Assembly: GCF_028610705.1 (NCBI RefSeq)
Contig: NZ_JAQQWT010000004.1
Location: 306,875 to 370,874, forward strand
From: Halalkalibacter alkalisediminis
GTDB lineage: Bacteria > Bacillota > Bacilli > Bacillales > Bacillaceae_D
Length of the DNA stretch: 64,000 nucleotides
Direction of reading: 5' to 3'
The number at the start of each line of letters is the position of its first letter. The stretch's first letter is position 1. A program made the translations under genes and the position numbers. Below are positions 27,538-34,930 of the stretch, piece after piece. Below the pieces are notes generated by a model. It had not been told where the DNA came from, did no database searches, and was given only the letters and a program-made list of their open reading frames with translations.

Positions 27538-27696
27538 GTGTTCACGTTATTTTGGAAGTTGTTCAAACTTATCAATCGAGTTGATCAAAAAGGTTATCTC
27601 TTTAATAAGTGCTTGAATTGGATTGCCTTTCTACAAAATAACAATACGTATTCATCTTCTTGTCATTGGGTCGGCGCTGCCATAGGTTTAATATAA
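27538..27696 (+). CDS. Possible small protein (52 residues)
   Basis: A GTG start has an AAAAAGGAGTGAG ribosome site with good spacing, followed by 52 codons without a stop, ending TAA at 27696. The peptide is basic and aromatic at the start (FTLFWKLFKLINRVDQKGYLF), with two Cys, and ends in a small hydrophobic stretch (GAAIGLI). I recognise no family. The ribosome site is the main support; codon content alone does not prove it. It is flanked by a weak hairpin upstream and the convergent cmk gene downstream. Confidence 0.4.
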   Translation: MFTLFWKLFKLINRVDQKGYLFNKCLNWIAFLQNNNTYSSSCHWVGAAIGLI

Positions 27697-27808
27697 AGTG
27701 TCAATCATCTAACAGTCGTTTGTGAACATTATTTTCTCTAAAACAATTAAAGCATTAACACTAGTAAACCGTGCATTAGCTTTTGATAACAGCTACTACT
27801 TTCTTTAC

Positions 27809-28486
27809 TTAAGTAAGAACAGAGTCTTCCACAAGATCAATAATCGCATCTACAACTTCATCAATTGATAACAAACTTGTATTAATTTCTATCGCATGAC
27901 TTGCCTTGCGAAGAGGAGCAAAGGCACGCGTTGAGTCTATCTCATCACGCTTAGCAATATCCTTCTTTAACTCTTCTAAATCAGAAGAATAACCCTTTTT
28001 CAAAAGCTCCTCATGACGTCGCTTTGCCCGAATTTCTACAGAAGCCGTTAAGAACACTTTCACTTTCGCGTCTGGTAATACATGCGTCCCAATATCGCGT
28101 CCATCTAAAACGGTTTGACCCTTTGCTGCTAACTGTCGTTGACGTTCCACCATTTCAACTCGAACTAGCTCATGACTGGCTACAAGAGGGACCTGTTTGC
28201 TTACTTCAATCGTTCTGATTTCTTCAGAGATGTCATGACCATTTAGCAACACCTTTAATCCACTCTCATCGTTTACCAATTCAATGGTTACATGATCAAG
28301 CAAGGCCTTCAAAGCATCGCCATCATTTACATCGACGTTTTCTGTTAATGCTGCATAAGCCAATGTTCGATACATAGCACCCGTATCAATATACAAGTAA
28401 GAAAGACGCTCCGCTACTATTTTGGCCACGGTACTCTTCCCTGCACCCGCTGGACCGTCAATGGCTATGTTCAATGAGTGATTCAT
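27809..28486 (-). CDS. cmk: Cytidylate kinase
   Basis: About 225 residues. P-loop DGPAGAGKSTVAK at residues 9-21, YIDTGAMYR (nucleotide-monophosphate site), VLDGRDIGTHVLPDA, the FLTASVEIRAKRRH lid and a KRDEIDSTRAFAPL segment identify bacterial CMP/dCMP kinase. It makes CDP and dCDP for nucleic-acid and CDP-alcohol synthesis. The ATG at 28486 (MNHSLNIAIDG) is used because AAGGGG precedes it; a TTG at 28510 is less likely. The LCP gene lies just upstream, separated by a terminator. Confidence 0.96.
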   Translation of the reverse strand: MNHSLNIAIDGPAGAGKSTVAKIVAERLSYLYIDTGAMYRTLAYAALTENVDVNDGDALKALLDHVTIELVNDESGLKVLLNGHDISEEIRTIEVSKQVPLVASHELVRVEMVERQRQLAAKGQTVLDGRDIGTHVLPDAKVKVFLTASVEIRAKRRHEELLKKGYSSDLEELKKDIAKRDEIDSTRAFAPLRKASHAIEINTSLLSIDEVVDAIIDLVEDSVLT

Positions 28487-28517
28487 TCCTTTAACCCCTT
28501 TTCCTGACAAAAAAGAA

Positions 28518-28552
28518 GCCTCATATAAGCTTTATTACTCCCTATATGAGAC
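28518..28552 (-). terminator. Terminator after the LCP gene
   Basis: GTCTCATATA/TATATGAGGC stem with a 15-nt loop, followed on the minus strand by TTCTTTTTTG. It lies between the LCP stop and cmk. Confidence 0.7.
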
Positions 28553-28565
28553 GTCTCCTTGTGAA

Positions 28566-29462
28566 TTATTCAATTTCCATATGAGTTCGAAGCTCTGTGC
28601 GCACACGGTTCAATTCATCATCAGGAATTTGCAAATAGTAAATTCCATTTATCGTTGCGTTATTTCCTTTAATCTCCATTTGCTCGACCGTATGACGGGC
28701 ATCTCGGTAATTGGACTGAAGCTTCCACATGGAATCTAGTGTCATATCCGTACGAACAGAATTCCCTACAACACTTAGAACACTACCTGCTTTTGTGATC
28801 GAACCAAAATTAGCGGCTTCTTGTATAACAGCCTCAACAATTTGACGTTGTCGATCATTTCGGCCAAAATCGCCTCTAGGATCTTGCTTTCTCATACGTG
28901 AATAAGCAAGTGCCTCTTCACCATTTAAGAATATATCCCCTTCAGCAAAATGAAAGCCTTGTGCAGAAAAAGCAAACGCATTCTCTACCTTTACTCCGCC
29001 CAATGCATCAACAAGACCTTTCATTCCTTCCATATTGATGCTGATGTAATGATCAATGGGAATATCTAAAAAGGTAGAGACCGTATCAGCGGTCATCTGA
29101 ACTCCACCAAACGCATAAGCATGGTTAATTTTATCTTGAATTCCTCTACCAATGATCTCAGTACGAGTATCACGAGGAATGCTTAACATCTTAATGGACT
29201 GCTGATTCGGGTTCACCGTCATGACAATAATCGTATCTGAACGACCCGCATGGGTATCACCGGTAGAATCCACACCAGCTATCAAAAATGAAATAGGTTC
29301 TTGACTGGATAAATCGATATCTCTTGAAGGTTCGAAGGGTTCGTGCATTTCTGTGACTGTGTCTGATACTGATTTATACATATAAAAGGCATAAGCAACA
29401 ACGGTTAAAAACACCACTCCAATTGCGATACCAAGTGTAATTAAAACCTTTTTCTTATTCAT
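28566..29462 (-). CDS. LytR-CpsA-Psr (LCP) family cell-wall polymer ligase
   Basis: 298 residues: a short cytoplasmic N-terminus, one membrane helix (about 5-25) and an extracellular LCP domain. The core motifs are SFLIAGVDSTGDTHAGRSDTI, SIPRDTRTEI, KINHAYAFGGVQM, DHYISINMEGM and YSRMRKQDPRGDFGRNDRQRQ; the Asp and Arg residues bind metal and pyrophosphate. LCP proteins attach teichoic acids or capsular polymers to peptidoglycan from undecaprenyl-linked donors, which fits the polymer locus in this window. The ATG at 29462 is preferred (GAGGC site); an upstream in-frame ATG exists at 29474. Confidence 0.93.
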   Translation of the reverse strand: MNKKKVLITLGIAIGVVFLTVVAYAFYMYKSVSDTVTEMHEPFEPSRDIDLSSQEPISFLIAGVDSTGDTHAGRSDTIIVMTVNPNQQSIKMLSIPRDTRTEIIGRGIQDKINHAYAFGGVQMTADTVSTFLDIPIDHYISINMEGMKGLVDALGGVKVENAFAFSAQGFHFAEGDIFLNGEEALAYSRMRKQDPRGDFGRNDRQRQIVEAVIQEAANFGSITKAGSVLSVVGNSVRTDMTLDSMWKLQSNYRDARHTVEQMEIKGNNATINGIYYLQIPDDELNRVRTELRTHMEIE

Positions 29463-29750
29463 GTCTTGCCTCATCTCTACTTAAATTATAGATTTCTAGA
29501 ATATTATATAGAAAGGACTATTTTCAGACAAGATAAATTTATTCAAACTACTTGTTAATTACTGGAGTGCCTGTAAACGTAATCCCTATGGCAATGACGT
29601 TCCGAAACCCTACATTAGATCAATTTCGCTAAATTCCTTTAAAAAAACAACGATTATGTAGACACACTTCGTCTTACTTCACACATCTAGCTTGTTATAG
29701 TTAACATAGTCAAATTACTAGATTATGTAAAAAAATAAGGAGATGTGAAC

Positions 29751-30515
29751 GTGAAAAATATCTTATATTATTCAACCATTATCGTTAGTGTAGCAGCCAT
29801 TATCGTTGGGTATGGTCACTATCAGAGCAAAATAGCCTCCACTGTAGTAGAAGCACAGACTGCTTTGACGTCAGATGAGTCTGACAATGAGACAAGGCAG
29901 ACAGACAACCAACAAAAGGTAGGTGGTTTGATAGAAGATCTTATCAAGAAGAAAAATGAAAAGGATGAGATCTCACTGACCGTTTTAGGCTCTTCTTCCC
30001 TATCAAGCGTTAAATATGCAGAGTCCTGGCCTAAGTTATTAGCAGCTGATTTACAACCATTACTACCTGAACATGACTTCCTTTTAACTGTCGTAGATGT
30101 CGATAAAGCAACATCAGAGGTTGTATTAGAGGCAAGATACCTCGAAACAGTCATCAATAGCAAACCTGACCTTCTAGTAGTTGAGCCCTTTATTCATAAT
30201 GATTTCAATCAAGTCTCTTTTAAGGACTCGATTAATCATATAGATAAAATAATGAAGAAACTTCAAAAAGAATTGCCTGATACAAAAATCATCTTTATGC
30301 CTACAAGCCCCATCCCTGATGACGATGAGTTCCAAGAATATGTTCAAGACTTAAAAACGGCGTTACTAGATCACAACTATACCTATGCCGACCATTGGAA
30401 CTCCTGGCCATCACAAGATGACAAAAAAATTGAAACCTATATACAAAACAATAAACCTAATAAAAAAGGTCACGAGCTTTTGGCAGAATTTATGAGGGAC
30501 TATTTGATAAAATGA
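29751..30515 (+). CDS. SGNH/GDSL hydrolase-like protein, membrane anchored (copy 2)
   Basis: 254 residues, paralogous to the protein at 24731: N-terminal membrane anchor, polar linker, then an SGNH-like domain with Ser in TVLGSSSLSSV, a LLVVEPFIHNDF strand and an IIFMPTSPIP strand. The C-terminal block reads NNKPNKKGHELLAEFM, again lacking the canonical DxxH before PN. The GTG at 29751 has AAGGAG 8 nt upstream; the GTG at 29745 is too close to that site. Both copies keep YADHW-x-SWP near the end, an unusual shared motif. Probably extracytoplasmic and wall-associated. Confidence 0.68.
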   Translation: MKNILYYSTIIVSVAAIIVGYGHYQSKIASTVVEAQTALTSDESDNETRQTDNQQKVGGLIEDLIKKKNEKDEISLTVLGSSSLSSVKYAESWPKLLAADLQPLLPEHDFLLTVVDVDKATSEVVLEARYLETVINSKPDLLVVEPFIHNDFNQVSFKDSINHIDKIMKKLQKELPDTKIIFMPTSPIPDDDEFQEYVQDLKTALLDHNYTYADHWNSWPSQDDKKIETYIQNNKPNKKGHELLAEFMRDYLIK

Positions 30516-30535
30516 ATATTCATTATTTAATTAAC

Positions 30536-30565
30536 AACGCCGTCATCTGTTGAGATGACGGCGTT
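30536..30565 (+). terminator. Terminator after SGNH copy 2
   Basis: 13-bp perfect stem AACGCCGTCATCT/AGATGACGGCGTT with a 4-nt GTTG loop, followed by TCTTTG. Confidence 0.85.
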
Positions 30566-30568
30566 TCT

Positions 30569-30597
30569 TTGTTTGGGGTGCCTGGCACCCCAAACAA
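30569..30597. repeat. REP-like palindrome 1 (GTGCCTGGCAC core)
   Basis: 29-bp palindrome, perfect except for the central T, with core GGGGTGCCTGGCACCCC. It lies directly after a terminator. The same GTGCCWGGCAC core occurs at 41263 and 43210, the latter next to a RAYT transposase, so I treat it as a REP element. Confidence 0.7.
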
Positions 30598-30682
30598 CGC
30601 TTTCCGTTAATTTGTGGTAAGACAACCCCCTCTCACATAAATTAGTACAAAGCACAAGCACTTAGAAGATCGGAGGCCCAGC

Positions 30683-31144
30683 ATGAGAATGAGAAATCAG
30701 CAACAGCGTTTCGTGCAACTAATCATAATAGGAAGTGCCATCGTTCTTGGTATTGGGTTACTTATTGCTATCATTCCAAGCCATAGTGGCATAAATGTCG
30801 TCAAAGCCTTTTACAAGCATGAACAAAAACAGGAATTTTGGAATGCCTATGAGCTCTTTCACCCTTATATGAAGGAACGTTTTACAAGAGATCGTTATAT
30901 TGATCAACGGAGTCACATTTTTGTCAATCACTTTGGCGTAGAATCCTTTGACCTTGAATTCGGCAAATCATCGAAAATCAACAACTGGAAAATGTCTGCT
31001 AACCACGAACCACTTGATCAAGTATATAAAATCCCGGTCACCAAAACATATAAGAGTGCATTTGGTCGATTCTCCATTAAACAAAACGTATTTACGGTCA
31101 AAGAAGATGGAGACTGGTATGTGCTTTGGGATTATGATTACTAG
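30683..31144 (+). CDS. Membrane-anchored protein of unknown function (NTF2-like fold possible)
   Basis: 153 residues. One N-terminal membrane helix (about 12-30) is followed by an extracellular domain starting SGINVVKAFYKHEQKQEFWNAYELFHPYMK and ending in DGDWYVLWDYDY. The alternation of helix and strands, and the terminal W-x-V-x-W strand, resemble NTF2-like or DUF4878-type domains, but I cannot name a family with confidence. CGGAGG lies 6 nt before the ATG. It is a single gene closed by a terminator at 31229. Confidence 0.6.
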   Translation: MRMRNQQQRFVQLIIIGSAIVLGIGLLIAIIPSHSGINVVKAFYKHEQKQEFWNAYELFHPYMKERFTRDRYIDQRSHIFVNHFGVESFDLEFGKSSKINNWKMSANHEPLDQVYKIPVTKTYKSAFGRFSIKQNVFTVKEDGDWYVLWDYDY

Positions 31145-31228
31145 CTGTCCACAGATCATTTAATAAAGGTCGTTATTCTGTTTGTATGACGATCTTTCCC
31201 CTTGTAAACAGTGAGGTTTGTATGGAAA

Positions 31229-31258
31229 GAAGCGAGCTACAAACATGTAGCTCGCTTC
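31229..31258 (+). terminator. Terminator after the NTF2-like protein gene
   Basis: 12-bp perfect stem GAAGCGAGCTAC/GTAGCTCGCTTC followed by TTTTCTC. Confidence 0.85.
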
Positions 31259-31377
31259 TTTTCTCTATTAGATCGATGCCAACGTAAATCCCCCCACCTT
31301 TTGTCGTAATAACTCTCTGATCATGACAACCTTCCCCTTACTTCTCTTTCTTCATTTGTTAAAGTGAAGGAGAAGCC

Positions 31378-31605
31378 GTGAACGAGGTGAGGATTATGTA
31401 TTTCGAAAACTTACTAGATTTCGTTTTGGGTCAGAGAAAGATCCTTTCTGAGTGTCCTGTATGCCATTTTGAAGAAGTTTACTATAAAAACCCTCTCACG
31501 AACAAGCAAATAGGGAGAGCATGCGCCAATTGTAATTTTGTGCAGAAATTTGATTTTAACGAGCATCCGATTATGAAGGACAAACCGATTTCATTTTTTC
31601 AGTAA
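31378..31605 (+). CDS. Small zinc-ribbon-like protein
   Basis: 75 residues. Two CxxC pairs (SECPVCHFEE and RACANCNFVQ) separated by about 20 residues should form a treble-clef or ribbon zinc site. There is no signal peptide. Two starts are possible: GTG 31378 with AAGGAG 5 nt upstream, or ATG 31396 with AGGTGAGG upstream. The latter gives MYFENLLDFVLGQRK and 69 residues. The family is unrecognised; small zinc ribbons in Bacilli are often nucleic-acid or protein adaptors. A strong terminator follows. Confidence 0.6.
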   Translation: MNEVRIMYFENLLDFVLGQRKILSECPVCHFEEVYYKNPLTNKQIGRACANCNFVQKFDFNEHPIMKDKPISFFQ

Positions 31606-31612
31606 AAAAACG

Positions 31613-31672
31613 AAAGAAGCTCAAGCGGCAAGACTTGTATTGCTTACAAGTAGTGTCGCTTTGAGCTTCTTT
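31613..31672. terminator. Bidirectional terminator between the zinc-ribbon gene and the riboswitch unit
   Basis: 15-bp stem AAAGAAGCTCAAGCG with complement 31657-31672, and an internal ACTTGTA/TACAAGT stem. T-rich tracts follow on both strands (TTTGTGTTTTTT plus; TTTCGTTTTTTT minus), so it can also end the minus-strand transcript from the riboswitch. Confidence 0.75.
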
Positions 31673-31830
31673 GTGTTTTTTGCGATTGATTATCTGCCGC
31701 GGAAAATTCCTCTATTGGTTGTTTGTACGTGAAACGAGCAGTTCTTATTATATATCTTCTAATACCTCTATCAAATGATGTTGGCTTTGTTATAACCGGA
31801 GGTATGTTAAGAGTATTTTATAAGCCTGTT

Positions 31831-31956
31831 TTATATATTAATTTTCCTTCGCTTTTTATTAAAGACTTTAATAAATAGGTGGTCTTCCGCCTTATAAAAC
31901 TTAATACCAATTAATTTTAAGGGAGTCCAAACTTCCTTCATATAGTAGTGTGCCAT
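31831..31956 (-). CDS. 41-residue ORF downstream of the c-di-GMP riboswitch
   Basis: An ATG at 31956 lies 20 nt downstream of the aptamer and has a GGAAGG ribosome site. It reads 41 codons to TAA at 31831, beginning MAHYYMKEVWTPLKLIGIKF with a basic end (FNKKRRKINI). I recognise no family; no signal peptide is evident. No longer gene follows before the terminator at 31613-31672, so this is the only candidate target. It could also be a decayed start of a former gene. Confidence 0.4.
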   Translation of the reverse strand: MAHYYMKEVWTPLKLIGIKFYKAEDHLFIKVFNKKRRKINI

Positions 31957-31974
31957 CCTCGAACCTTCCTTCGT

Positions 31975-32060
31975 GTGGCAACCCAGCCATCTTAGTACTA
32001 CAACGTTACCTTAGATCTGTGGTTTTGCGCCCCTGCCTTTCAGCAGGTTTGCCTTTCCCT
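31975..32060 (-). ncRNA. Cyclic di-GMP-I (GEMM) riboswitch
   Basis: The minus strand reads AAAGGCAAACC, a CTGCTGAAAGGCAG hairpin with a GAAA tetraloop, GGGCGCAAAACCACAG, ATCTAAGG, then ACTAAGATGGCTGGGTTGCC. Order and spacing match the GEMM-I consensus (GGCAAACC, GAAA loop, ACGCAAAGCC, CUAAGG, GGCxGGGUUGCC), including the tetraloop and receptor. One helix position differs (AACC instead of AGCC). The closing GGCAA/TTGCC arm can form. The TGCCA at the 3' edge can instead pair with TGGCA at the ORF start, giving a plausible translational switch. Confidence 0.85.
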
Positions 32061-32485
32061 ACATTTACTTTTAATTGTAAATTGAATTCCTATCCGTGTG
32101 AATCCCCCTTCGTTCCAAACATTATGACATGATTCGACATTTAGACCTTTTCCACTGTGGTAATAGGGTTTGTTTTCAAGGGCAGGCAACACGCAAAAGT
32201 AGTAGTGACTCAATCATTCCTCTATTATAATTACATATATATGCTCCTATTATGTCCTCATGGAGCATGTTTGAATGGATAAAGGTTAGCGGTAAAGCCT
32301 AGTGGGGCAGTGTCCCCAGCTCTATCACATTTTTCCATAACTATAGATAACTGAACTATCTAAATTATATGAAAATAATAAAAATCCTAGCTTTTCTCTC
32401 TTTCTTCTTATTATAATAGGAAAGCGGTCTTTTTTTTTCAATCGCTTCAGCAAGATCACAAACTTTTAAAGGGAGAGAAGCTATA
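32061..32485 (+). other. Intergenic/leader region upstream of the AGCS symporter
   Basis: About 425 nt without a gene. On the plus strand it holds a small GGGG/CCCC hairpin (32304-32317). Nearer the symporter a GCTTTTC...GAAAGC pairing is followed by nine T (about 32391-32439), which could act as an attenuator. I see no match to T-box, glycine, lysine or glutamine elements. The minus-strand part just upstream of the riboswitch must hold that RNA's promoter. Confidence 0.35.
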
Positions 32486-33919
32486 ATGGAATTTATCACT
32501 AGGATTGTTGAAAATATCGTTTCTGTCGGAAATGATATTCTCTGGAGTTACCTGCTAATTGCTTTATTAATCATTGCCGGAATTTATTTCACGGTTGCAT
32601 CTCGTTTTGTTCAGTTCAGATACATTGGTGAAATGTTCCGTCTTCTTACCGACAAAGACACGGTAAAGGCTGGAAAGAACAGTGTCTCTAGTTTTCAAGC
32701 ATTTACGATTAGTACGGCATCAAGAGTGGGTACAGGAAACCTAGCTGGTGTGGCATCGGCTATTGCTCTTGGTGGTCCTGGGGCCATTTTTTGGATGTGG
32801 GTTATTGCCCTTTTAGGGTCCGCGACAGCATTTGTGGAAAGTACATTAGCTCAAATCTATAAAGTAAAAGACGGAGAGGCTTTCCGTGGTGGTCCTGCTT
32901 ATTATATGGAAAAAGCTTTAGGAGCTAGATGGTTAGGGATTATCTTTGCGATCTTAATTACATTTTGTTTCGGGCTTGTCTTTAACTCGGTTCAGTCAAA
33001 TACGATTGCACTCGCAATGAATAGTGCTTTTGGTTCCGATACGATGGTCATCGGTGTCATCATTTCTATTTTAACGGCGATCATCATCTTTGGTGGTGTT
33101 CAACGCATTGCTAAAGTGACATCGGTTGTTGTACCGGTCATGGCGCTTATTTATTTATTCGTTGCCTTCATTGTGATCATCATGAACCTTACTGCGATTC
33201 CAAGTGTGTTCGTTCTTATTTTTGAAAGTGCATTTGGTCTAGAGCAAGCCGTTGGTGGTGGAATTGGTGCTGCGATGATGATGGGGATTAAGCGTGGGTT
33301 ATTCTCGAATGAAGCCGGTATGGGTAGTGCACCAAATGCAGCTGCCACTGCAAATGTCAGCCACCCAGCTAAGCAAGGCTTAGTCCAGTCATTAGGTGTA
33401 TTTGTCGATACCCTAATCATTTGTAGTGCAACAGCTCTAATCATTCTATTATCAGGAGATTTTGCCTCAGGAGCAGTCGGAATAGAATTAACGCAAAACG
33501 CGTTAGCTTCACAAATTGGTGAATGGGCTAGTATTTTTGTTGCGATTGCGATTTTCCTGTTTGCCTTCAGTTCGATTATTGGAAACTATTATTATGGTGA
33601 AACGAATATCGAGTTTATTAAAAAGAGCAAAACATCTGTTATGATTTACCGTTTGGCTGCGATTGGTATGGTTCTATTCGGAGCAATTGCGGAGTTCAGC
33701 CTCGTGTGGGATATGGCTGACTTTACAATGGGACTGATGGCCTTGATGAATATTCTTGTCATCTTCTTACTCGGGAAGTTTGCTTTTGCTGCTTTAGCTG
33801 ATTATGGTAAGCAACGAAAAGCAGGAAAGAATCCTGAATTCTTAGCTACATCCATTCCAGGCTTAAAGAATGTCGAGCATTGGAAGAAGAGTGATTTTGA
33901 ACAAAAGGGTAATGAATAA
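32486..33919 (+). CDS. Sodium:alanine/glycine symporter (AGCS family)
   Basis: 477 residues, about eleven membrane helices. Family motifs include FQAFTISTASRVGTGNLAGV near residue 70, the GGPGAIFWMW and RGGPAYYME segments, and GIKRGLFSNEAGMGSAPNAA. It imports small neutral amino acids with Na+ (AlsT/AgcS type). AAGGGAGAG lies 8 nt before the ATG. It is a monocistronic plus-strand unit closed by a strong terminator. Substrate (alanine versus glycine) is not resolved by sequence. Confidence 0.93.
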   Translation: MEFITRIVENIVSVGNDILWSYLLIALLIIAGIYFTVASRFVQFRYIGEMFRLLTDKDTVKAGKNSVSSFQAFTISTASRVGTGNLAGVASAIALGGPGAIFWMWVIALLGSATAFVESTLAQIYKVKDGEAFRGGPAYYMEKALGARWLGIIFAILITFCFGLVFNSVQSNTIALAMNSAFGSDTMVIGVIISILTAIIIFGGVQRIAKVTSVVVPVMALIYLFVAFIVIIMNLTAIPSVFVLIFESAFGLEQAVGGGIGAAMMMGIKRGLFSNEAGMGSAPNAAATANVSHPAKQGLVQSLGVFVDTLIICSATALIILLSGDFASGAVGIELTQNALASQIGEWASIFVAIAIFLFAFSSIIGNYYYGETNIEFIKKSKTSVMIYRLAAIGMVLFGAIAEFSLVWDMADFTMGLMALMNILVIFLLGKFAFAALADYGKQRKAGKNPEFLATSIPGLKNVEHWKKSDFEQKGNE

Positions 33920-33942
33920 GAAAGTTTGTATCTAATCTTTAA

Positions 33943-33983
33943 AAAGAAGGAGCTTATCTATTAAAAGGGTAAGCTCCTTCTTT
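33943..33983 (+). terminator. Terminator after the AGCS symporter gene
   Basis: 14-bp stem AAAGAAGGAGCTTA/TAAGCTCCTTCTTT, A-rich before and T-rich after. Confidence 0.8.
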
Positions 33984-34123
33984 CATGAACAACGGTTATC
34001 AACGATAATAGATAGTCCTGTATTAGCTTTAGTTATATCTTTAAAAATAAGAATATTTATCTATTTCAATGGTAATATAACCTCACATTTTAAGGTTGGA
34101 AGATAAGATGAAGGTTCGCTCAA

Positions 34124-34267
34124 TTAATGAAGCTGTGGACATCCTTTTTCAACATCCAATCGTTCAATAGCCATTTGCAAAACCTCAATTTCTTCTAACT
34201 CTAATTTTCGGTTTAACTTTTTTTCAAAATTATTCAATAAATCAGATAATAACTCACTTTTAGACAT
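34124..34267 (-). CDS. Small protein of 47 residues, function unknown
   Basis: The ATG at 34267 has AGGTGA 5 nt upstream and gives MSKSELLSDLLNNFEKKL... ending CPQLH. Mostly helical and charged, with no membrane segment. An upstream in-frame ATG would add 13 residues but has no ribosome site. I do not recognise a family. Similar short helical proteins are common in Bacillaceae genomes and are often sporulation-associated, but nothing here shows that. Confidence 0.45.
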   Translation of the reverse strand: MSKSELLSDLLNNFEKKLNRKLELEEIEVLQMAIERLDVEKGCPQLH

Positions 34268-34363
34268 TTTCATCACCTCAGGTTTAATCATACAATACGA
34301 TCTCAAAAATCCACTTACATTGACAGAAAATTTACCGAACTTTTACATTGTTAATATAAAAAA

Positions 34364-34410
34364 AGCCCTAAGCGACACAACTTGCGATCCAAGTTATATG
34401 GCTTAAGGCT
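34364..34410 (-). terminator. Terminator after the 54-residue protein gene
   Basis: Long hairpin: AGCCTTAAGC-type outer stem and ACTTG/CAAGT inner stem, followed on the minus strand by TTTTTTTATATT. Confidence 0.75.
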
Positions 34411-34416
34411 CATTAA

Positions 34417-34581
34417 CTAGTTCCTGACTGATTTTACATATGGCTTTAAGAATGTAGCTATATCCTCGACCAGTTGTCTTGAATTCACATCAGTCGATTC
34501 AGTCCCTTTCTTATAGGAATCTTCTAAGATTTTTAACAGACGTTGTTGTGTTAATATTTCGACATCTTTTACCGCACTCAT
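34417..34581 (-). CDS. Small protein of 54 residues, function unknown
   Basis: MSAVKDVEILTQQRLLKILE... ends KPYVKSVRN. Helical, soluble, no Cys. The ATG at 34581 has AGGAAA about 5 nt upstream; the longer reading to 34599 lacks a better site. A strong terminator immediately downstream supports a real transcript. The family is not recognised. Confidence 0.5.
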   Translation of the reverse strand: MSAVKDVEILTQQRLLKILEDSYKKGTESTDVNSRQLVEDIATFLKPYVKSVRN

Positions 34582-34882
34582 TTCTTTCCTGTCACCCAAT
34601 CTCTTTTCATTTTAATTCGCATAGGAGAACACTTTTTGCTGCTAACTCTCTTTATTAAAATACTTTCTCATTCTATCACTGTAATGGCCGAACTTTAAGA
34701 ACTATCCATCGACAAATTTCGAGGGATACCTGTGGTTTGCACCTTAACCATTCACTATTGAGTCTAGTCACTTTCTTCCTTTCACTTTTCACCAAAGGAA
34801 ATAGTAGTCACAGCATCCTCCTAAAAAGCTTCCCTACTGATTTTTCGACAGGCACACGGTACCGTCCAATTACGCATTAAAA
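34582..34882. other. Intergenic, no feature recognised
   Basis: About 300 nt between the 54-residue gene and the Vpr-like terminator. It must contain the promoter of the former, but I see no clear -35/-10 pair, RNA motif or repeat. Confidence 0.5.
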
Positions 34883-34915
34883 AACACTCCAAGCGGAATA
34901 TCCACTTGGAGTGTT
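34883..34915 (-). terminator. Terminator after the Vpr-like protease gene
   Basis: 11-bp perfect stem AACACTCCAAG/CTTGGAGTGTT, 11-nt loop, followed on the minus strand by TTTTTAATG. Confidence 0.85.
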
Positions 34916-34930
34916 CTTAAAATCTATGGA

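Noticed and set aside
29565..29590. GGAGTGCCTGTAAACG as a fourth REP element
   Set aside because: Only half of the core matches and no palindrome forms.
32061..32485. Glycine or T-box riboswitch before the amino-acid symporter
   Set aside because: No CUCAGGC-type glycine core and no AGGGUGGNACCGCG T-box sequence could be found on the plus strand.
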